Source: Bacillota bacterium
GTDB lineage: Bacteria; Bacillota; Clostridia; Clostridiales; Clostridiaceae
DNA: 18,071 nucleotides
NCBI GenBank assembly: GCA_030706065.1
Contig: JAUZPH010000016.1
Span: forward strand, 1-18,071
Direction of reading: 5' to 3'
Below the pieces are notes generated by a model, which was given only the letters and a program-made list of their open reading frames with translations, did no database searches and was not told the origin of the DNA. Positions 14,338 through 18,071 of this stretch are shown piece by piece (position 1 is the stretch's first letter; each line of letters begins with the position of its first letter). Made by a program: the position numbers and the translations under genes.

Positions 14338-15468
14338 ATGTTCAAGATACTGAAAAAAGAGGGTAAGGCAAAGAGGGGTACTTTTACCACACCTCATGGA
14401 GCTGTGCAGACTCCGGTTTTTATGAATGTTGGAACTCTGGCTGCAATAAAAGGTGCTGTTTCCTCGGTAGACCTGAAGGAAATAGGTTGTCAGGTGGAAT
14501 TATCCAATACATACCATCTTCATCTGAGGCCCGGAGACAAGGTTGTGAGCGAGCTCGGGGGCCTGCATAAATTCATGAACTGGGATAGGCCGATTCTTAC
14601 GGATTCCGGCGGCTTTCAGGTTTTTTCCCTGGCAGGCATGAGAAAGATCAAGGAGGAAGGGGTAACTTTCAATTCACATATCGATGGAAGGCAGATTTTC
14701 ATGGGCCCGGAGGAGAGTATGAGGATACAGAGCAATCTGGCCTCCACCATCGCCATGGCCTTTGATGAGTGTGTGGAGAATCCTTCGCCAAGAGATTACG
14801 TCGAACGTTCCGTGGAAAGGACTACACGGTGGCTTCACCGATGCATTGATGAAATGAAAAGACTTAATTCTCTGGAGAGTACCATAAACAGGCAGCAGAT
14901 GCTTTTTGGCATAAATCAAGGCGGTATATATGATGATATAAGAATTGAACATGCAAAGGAGATAGCAAAGCTCGACCTGGACGGATATGCCATCGGGGGC
15001 CTGGCAGTAGGGGAAAGCCATGAAGAAATGTATCGAATTATCGATGCCGTAGTTCCGTATCTTCCCGAGGATAAGCCAATATACCTGATGGGGGTTGGTA
15101 CACCGATCAATATACTGGAGGGTGTTGCCCGGGGAATAGATTTCTTCGACTGCGTTCTTCCTGCAAGAAACGGCAGACATGGCCATGTTTTTACCAAGTT
15201 CGGCAAAATCAACTTGCTAAACGCTAAATTCGAGCTGGATTCAAAGCCTATAGATGAGGGCTGTCAATGCCCTACCTGCCGGCACTACACCAGGGCCTAC
15301 ATAAGACACCTCTTTAAGGCAAAGGAAATGCTGGCCATGAGATTGTGCGTGCTTCACAACCTTTATTTTTACAACAAGCTCATGGAGGATATAAGAACTG
15401 CCATAGAAAATGATAATTTTTATGAGTTTAAAAATAAAATGGTTGAACAGTTTGGAGAAAATGGTTAA
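14338..15468 (+). CDS. tgt: tRNA-guanine transglycosylase
   Basis: Tgt replaces guanine 34 of tRNA by the queuosine precursor preQ1. The product is 376 residues and a TIM barrel. The catalytic DSGGFQVFS begins at D89, and the nucleophilic aspartate is D271 in FFDCVLPARNGRHG. Substrate recognition segments are FDECVENP and GINQGG/GGLAVGE. The zinc site is C309, C311, C314 and H340. ATG at 14338 is preferred: AAGGA at 14323-14327 lies 10 nt upstream, whereas GTG 14329 would be only one nt from it. The gene follows queA by 25 bp and precedes yajC by 46 bp. The queC-F genes for preQ1 synthesis are not in the window. Confidence 0.98.
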   Translation: MFKILKKEGKAKRGTFTTPHGAVQTPVFMNVGTLAAIKGAVSSVDLKEIGCQVELSNTYHLHLRPGDKVVSELGGLHKFMNWDRPILTDSGGFQVFSLAGMRKIKEEGVTFNSHIDGRQIFMGPEESMRIQSNLASTIAMAFDECVENPSPRDYVERSVERTTRWLHRCIDEMKRLNSLESTINRQQMLFGINQGGIYDDIRIEHAKEIAKLDLDGYAIGGLAVGESHEEMYRIIDAVVPYLPEDKPIYLMGVGTPINILEGVARGIDFFDCVLPARNGRHGHVFTKFGKINLLNAKFELDSKPIDEGCQCPTCRHYTRAYIRHLFKAKEMLAMRLCVLHNLYFYNKLMEDIRTAIENDNFYEFKNKMVEQFGENG

Positions 15469-15514
15469 TATTTATATTGTAACTTGAGATTATAAAAATA
15501 AAGGAGGTAGAAAG

Positions 15515-15814
15515 ATGGAAGGTTTAATACAGTTTATACTGCCGTTGGCGCTTATGATTGGAATATTCTATTTGCTGATATTTCTTCCCGAAAGCAAAAG
15601 AAAGAAAAAGTATAGTTCAATGCTGGGTTCCTTGAAAGTGAATGACCAGGTTGTAACCAGGGGAGGAATAGTCGGCAAGGTCATCAGCATCACCAAAACC
15701 GATAATGAAGAATTTGTGACTATTCAGACCGGTCCGGAAAGAGCAAAGATAAAGCTGACCAAGAGTGCAATCGGAAGTGTGACAAAAGAAGCAAAAGTTG
15801 AAGAAGAAAAGTAA
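15515..15814 (+). CDS. yajC: Preprotein translocase accessory subunit YajC
   Basis: YajC is a small membrane protein that associates with SecDF and YidC at the Sec translocon. The 99-residue product has one transmembrane segment (about 5-26) and the typical FLPESKRKKKYSSMLGSLKVNDQVVTRGGIVGKVISI, then a small basic/acidic cytoplasmic domain. ATG at 15515 follows AAAGGAGGTAG. It is the last gene of the ruvA-tgt run; the same order is found in B. subtilis (yrbF). The sequence after its stop forms the hairpin that covers the next gene's ribosome binding site. Confidence 0.96.
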   Translation: MEGLIQFILPLALMIGIFYLLIFLPESKRKKKYSSMLGSLKVNDQVVTRGGIVGKVISITKTDNEEFVTIQTGPERAKIKLTKSAIGSVTKEAKVEEEK

Positions 15815-15822
15815 AATGTTGT

Positions 15823-15876
15823 AATAAAACACCTTTAATCTACATAGATAATAATTAGATTGGGAGGTGTTTTATT
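15823..15876 (+). promoter_or_regulatory. Hairpin burying the ribosome binding site of yrzE
   Basis: AATAAAACACCT (15823-15834) is the exact reverse complement of AGGTGTTTTATT (15865-15876), and AATCTA (15837-15842) of TAGATT (15856-15861). Between them TT faces GGG, allowing wobble pairs. The stem contains GGGAGGTG (15862-15869), the ribosome binding site, and ends on the base before the ATG. If formed, it would block initiation. It may also limit transcription from yajC, but there is no T-run. Confidence 0.65.
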
Positions 15877-16245
15877 ATGGAACAAAAAGCTTTTCTCACA
15901 AAAGTATCCAAGGGAGTTTTCAGGGCTGCCGTAATAACTACAATACTGTTAGTTGTCTATGCCATTGTAATGACAGTTACAGAGGTTAGTAATCAGGTCA
16001 CTTCCGTTTACTATCTGCTGGTGACCTGCCTGAGTGTCATATACGGATCTATTTATGCCGCACGAAAGAATAATAAAAACGGCTGGCTGGTTGGAATGCT
16101 GGTGGCCCTTTTATATATGCTGCTTCTGTACATAATAGCCCGGATTGTTTTCGGATACTCGGATTTCGGTACCAAGGAACTGCTAAGAATGGCAATAGCT
16201 GTGATGGTTGGTGCCCTGTCTGGAATGCTTGGCATAAATATATAG
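15877..16245 (+). CDS. yrzE: TIGR04086/YrzE family small membrane protein
   Basis: The product has 122 residues and four predicted transmembrane segments at about 13-34, 41-60, 68-90 and 100-120, separated by short loops with basic residues (AARKNNKNG after the second). The arrangement, size and position between yajC and secD match the TIGR04086 family, represented in B. subtilis by YrzE. Function is unknown; proximity to YajC and SecD suggests some tie to the Sec machinery or envelope. ATG at 15877 follows GGGAGGTG by 7 nt, but that site is inside a strong hairpin. Four helices are counted by eye. Confidence 0.8.
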   Translation: MEQKAFLTKVSKGVFRAAVITTILLVVYAIVMTVTEVSNQVTSVYYLLVTCLSVIYGSIYAARKNNKNGWLVGMLVALLYMLLLYIIARIVFGYSDFGTKELLRMAIAVMVGALSGMLGINI

Positions 16246-16251
16246 AAATAC

Positions 16252-16280
16252 TTTATTTATACATTATCTTGTGGTATAAT
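16252..16280 (+). promoter_or_regulatory. Candidate sigma-A promoter of scfA
   Basis: A perfect TATAAT (16275-16280) with TGG directly before it (extended -10) and a weak TTTATT -35 (16252-16257) 17 bp upstream. It lies 35 bp before the scfA start codon, so the peptide and its maturase may be made independently of the upstream operon. Confidence 0.6.
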
Positions 16281-16315
16281 GTTTACGAATTGTTTAAGGA
16301 TTGGAGGGTGTCATC

Positions 16316-16453
16316 ATGAAACATATCAGAACAATAAATAAAGCTAATTTGAAGAACAGTTTGTCAAAGCCTGGCTGCAAGGAGTGCGCTAATTCATGTC
16401 AGTCTGCATGTAAGACTTCCTGCACAGTTGCAAATTTAGCCTGTGAAAACTAA
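16316..16453 (+). CDS. scfA: SCIFF ribosomal peptide precursor (six cysteines in forty-five residues)
   Basis: This short gene encodes exactly 45 residues with exactly six cysteines: C21, C24, C28, C32, C36 and C43. The N-terminal 20 residues (MKHIRTINKANLKNSLSKPG) form the leader and the rest is the Cys-rich core. The family is the near-universal clostridial SCIFF (TIGR03973), substrate of a radical SAM enzyme. In characterised members (CteA, Tte1186a) one sulfur-to-alpha-carbon thioether joins a cysteine to a threonine at about 32 and 37; this peptide has C32 and T37 at those places. ATG at 16316 follows GGAGGG by 7 nt, and a promoter lies upstream. The maturase gene follows. The biological role of the mature peptide is not known. 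Confidence 0.95.
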   Translation: MKHIRTINKANLKNSLSKPGCKECANSCQSACKTSCTVANLACEN

Positions 16454-16463
16454 TATCATGGGA

Positions 16464-16496
16464 AAGCAGTAACGGTTGTTACTGCTTATTATTTGT
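16464..16496 (+). terminator. Leaky terminator or attenuator between scfA and scfB
   Basis: AAGCAGTAAC (16464-16473) and GTTACTGCTT (16478-16487) are a perfect 10-bp stem with loop GGTT, followed by ATTATTTGT. The T-run is broken, so partial read-through is likely. This position, between a precursor peptide and its enzyme, fits a device that gives more peptide than enzyme message. It might also protect the scfA 3' end. Confidence 0.65.
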
Positions 16497-16570
16497 CCTG
16501 AAACTATATCTTTTCATCTATTGACTATAATGAAAGGATTTTTTATTAGGCCTAGAAGGAGGATAAGGAG

Positions 16571-17935
16571 TTGTCATTAATACATAAATTTAAACAGGGT
16601 GAGGATTTTTACGTATTGGACGTAAATTCCGGCTGTGTACATATAGTAGACGAGCTGATATACGATATATTGGATGAAGAAAGCCTGCCGGTTAAAGCTG
16701 ATATTATAGATCAATTAGGAGAGAAATACGGCAGTGATGAGATAAATGAAGCTTTTGAAGATTTGGAAGAGCTTATAGGAGAGGGAATTTTATATTCCGA
16801 GGATAAATATGAAGATATCGCTTTAAAGGACAAATCAAAGTCCTTTATTAAAGCCATGTGCCTGAATATTGCCCACGACTGCAATTTGAGATGCAAATAC
16901 TGCTTCGCCGATGAAGGGGAGTATAAGGGGCATAGAATGCTTATGACCGCAGAGGTTGGGAAAAAAGCGGTAGACTTTGTCATTAAGAACTCTGGGCCAA
17001 GAAAAAATATTGAAATAGACCTCTTTGGAGGAGAGCCTCTGCTGGCCTTCGGCGCCATTAAGGAAATAGTGGATTATGCCAGAGAACAGGAGAAGCTGCA
17101 TAACAAGAATATAAGATTTACCATGACCACCAATGCCACTCTGCTGACGGATGAAATCATGGAATATATAGACAGTAATATGGGAAATATAGTATTGTCT
17201 ATTGATGGAAGAAAAGATGTAAATGACAGTGTAAGAGTGCGCTACAACGGCAGTGGAACTTTTGACGACATTCTGCCGAAAATAAAAAAGATGGTGGAGA
17301 AAAGAGACAGGAGCAAGCAGTATTACGCCAGGGGAACCTTTACGAGGCATAATACCGATTTCTATAAGGATGTATTGGCACTGGCAAACGAGGGCTTCAA
17401 GGAGATTTCCATTGAGCCGGTGGTGCTTCCCGAGGGCAGCGAATTATCCTTAAGGGAAGAGGATCTGGAAGATATATATGACTCCTATGATAAGCTGCTT
17501 ACAGAAATGGAATCAAGAATAGGTACAGAGAAGGAATTCAAATTCTATCACTTTAATGTGGACCTGAACGGTGGGCCATGCGTTTATAAAAGGATAAGCG
17601 GATGCGGCGCGGGCCATGAGTACGTGGCGGTTACTCCGGAGGGAGATATCTATCCTTGTCATCAATTTGTAGGAAACGTCGATTTCAAATTGGGCAGTAT
17701 CTTTGAAGAAGGCTTCAGGGATGATTTGGCTATGGAATTCAAGAATGCCCATATATATAACAAGGAAAAATGCAGGCAGTGCTGGGCAAGGTTCTACTGC
17801 AGCGGCGGCTGTCAGGCCAATAACTATAATTTTAACAAGGATATACACGTGCCCTATGAGCTTGGCTGCAAGATAACCCAAAAGCGTCTGGAGTGTGCTG
17901 TGGCATTAAAGTGTAAATATGAAGAAAAGATATAA
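16571..17935 (+). CDS. scfB: SCIFF maturase, radical SAM/SPASM thioether-forming enzyme
   Basis: This enzyme installs a thioether cross-link in the SCIFF peptide by radical S-adenosylmethionine chemistry. The 454-residue product opens with a peptide-binding winged-helix (RRE-like) domain, residues 1-85 (IHKFKQ and DVNSGCVHIVDELIYDIL). The radical SAM domain carries CNLRCKYC with C104, C108 and C111 for the SAM-bound [4Fe-4S] cluster and GGEP at 153-156. The SPASM/twitch region holds further cluster ligands among C337, C345, C363, C401, C404, C410, C414 and C433, including the GCGAG, CRQCWARFYCSGGC and LGC motifs. CteB of Acetivibrio thermocellus is the structural model. The start is TTG at 16571, 8 nt after GAAGGAGG; no ATG lies near. 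It follows scfA across a hairpin; a weak TTGACT-N17-TATTAG promoter might lie at 16521-16549. Confidence 0.96.
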   Translation: MSLIHKFKQGEDFYVLDVNSGCVHIVDELIYDILDEESLPVKADIIDQLGEKYGSDEINEAFEDLEELIGEGILYSEDKYEDIALKDKSKSFIKAMCLNIAHDCNLRCKYCFADEGEYKGHRMLMTAEVGKKAVDFVIKNSGPRKNIEIDLFGGEPLLAFGAIKEIVDYAREQEKLHNKNIRFTMTTNATLLTDEIMEYIDSNMGNIVLSIDGRKDVNDSVRVRYNGSGTFDDILPKIKKMVEKRDRSKQYYARGTFTRHNTDFYKDVLALANEGFKEISIEPVVLPEGSELSLREEDLEDIYDSYDKLLTEMESRIGTEKEFKFYHFNVDLNGGPCVYKRISGCGAGHEYVAVTPEGDIYPCHQFVGNVDFKLGSIFEEGFRDDLAMEFKNAHIYNKEKCRQCWARFYCSGGCQANNYNFNKDIHVPYELGCKITQKRLECAVALKCKYEEKI

Positions 17936-18011
17936 TAGTTTACCTGTTATTGACTATTGATAAGCTAAGTAATATAATATAACCTATGATAGTATGCAGA
18001 GGGGGAGAAAG

Positions 18012-18071
18012 ATGAGGACAAAGAGGAAAACAAAAGCAGTCAACATTGCGGTCTTTATCATTATCGTTTTA
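18012..18071 (+). CDS. secD: Probable start of protein translocase subunit SecD, cut by window end
   Basis: Only 20 codons are present. They follow a strong GAGGGGGAG ribosome binding site and encode a basic N-terminus (MRTKRKTKAVN) followed by a hydrophobic stretch (IAVFIIIVL), the beginning of a transmembrane helix. SecD is the polytopic partner of SecF that uses the proton gradient to help late protein export. The call rests mainly on position: in B. subtilis and clostridia secD/secDF follows yajC and the TIGR04086 gene. The sequence alone would only say membrane protein. Confidence 0.5.
   Translation, partial: MRTKRKTKAVNIAVFIIIVL

Noticed and set aside
14674..15186. 170-residue minus-strand frame inside tgt
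   Set aside because: Lies wholly inside the certain tgt gene, has no family features and no ribosome binding site.
16521..16531. Overlapping TTGACT and TATAAT upstream of scfB read as a promoter
   Set aside because: The two boxes overlap and cannot form one promoter; TTGACT with TATTAG 17 bp later is possible but weak.

Overview
The window looks like chromosomal DNA of a spore-forming, anaerobic Firmicute of the class Clostridia. Support comes from the AT-rich, AGA/AGG-rich coding style, strong AGGAGG-type ribosome binding sites, sporulation genes (yunB, bofC), an HflX form with a long N-terminal extension, and a SCIFF peptide with its radical SAM maturase, a near-universal marker of Clostridia. 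I cannot name a species. Nothing looks like a prophage, plasmid or CRISPR locus.

Left part (1-5300): the 5' three quarters of a class A penicillin-binding protein gene on the minus strand runs off the left edge. A plus-strand yunB follows. A minus-strand hpt converges on it and has its own promoter and terminator. Next is plus-strand hflX, in which a JAMM/RadC-like domain (H-x-H-x10-D) precedes the usual HflX N domain and GTPase. A 72-residue zinc-ribbon protein follows.

Middle (5700-11230): a nucleotidyltransferase and a MocR-type regulator overlap by 4 bp (ATGA). Then come an IMPACT-family protein (YigZ), YebC with a near-ideal sigma-A promoter, an unknown 94-residue helical protein, and BofC. 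Three non-coding repeats interrupt this part. Two are copies, in opposite orientation at 8064-8205 and 11285-11429, of a ~143-bp MITE-like element built of AATTGAC heptads and two hairpins. The third is a 208-bp nested palindrome at 10326-10533 whose two inner hairpins share a loop and differ by a compensatory base-pair swap.

Right part (11600-18071): ruvA-ruvB-queA-tgt-yajC form a tight operon, followed by a small membrane protein (YrzE/TIGR04086), scfA (six-cysteine SCIFF peptide, exactly 45 residues), scfB (SCIFF maturase) and what appears to be the first 20 codons of secD. From memory, yebC-bofC-ruvAB-queA-tgt-yajC-yrzE-secDF is also the order in Bacillus subtilis, which strengthens the weaker calls. 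The clostridial novelty is the insertion of the SCIFF peptide and maturase between yrzE and secD, beside the genes of the Sec accessory complex.

The most unusual items are the SCIFF cassette with a hairpin between peptide and maturase, the JAMM-HflX fusion, the palindromic element upstream of bofC, the inverted pair of MITE-like repeats, and a hairpin that buries the ribosome binding site of yrzE.
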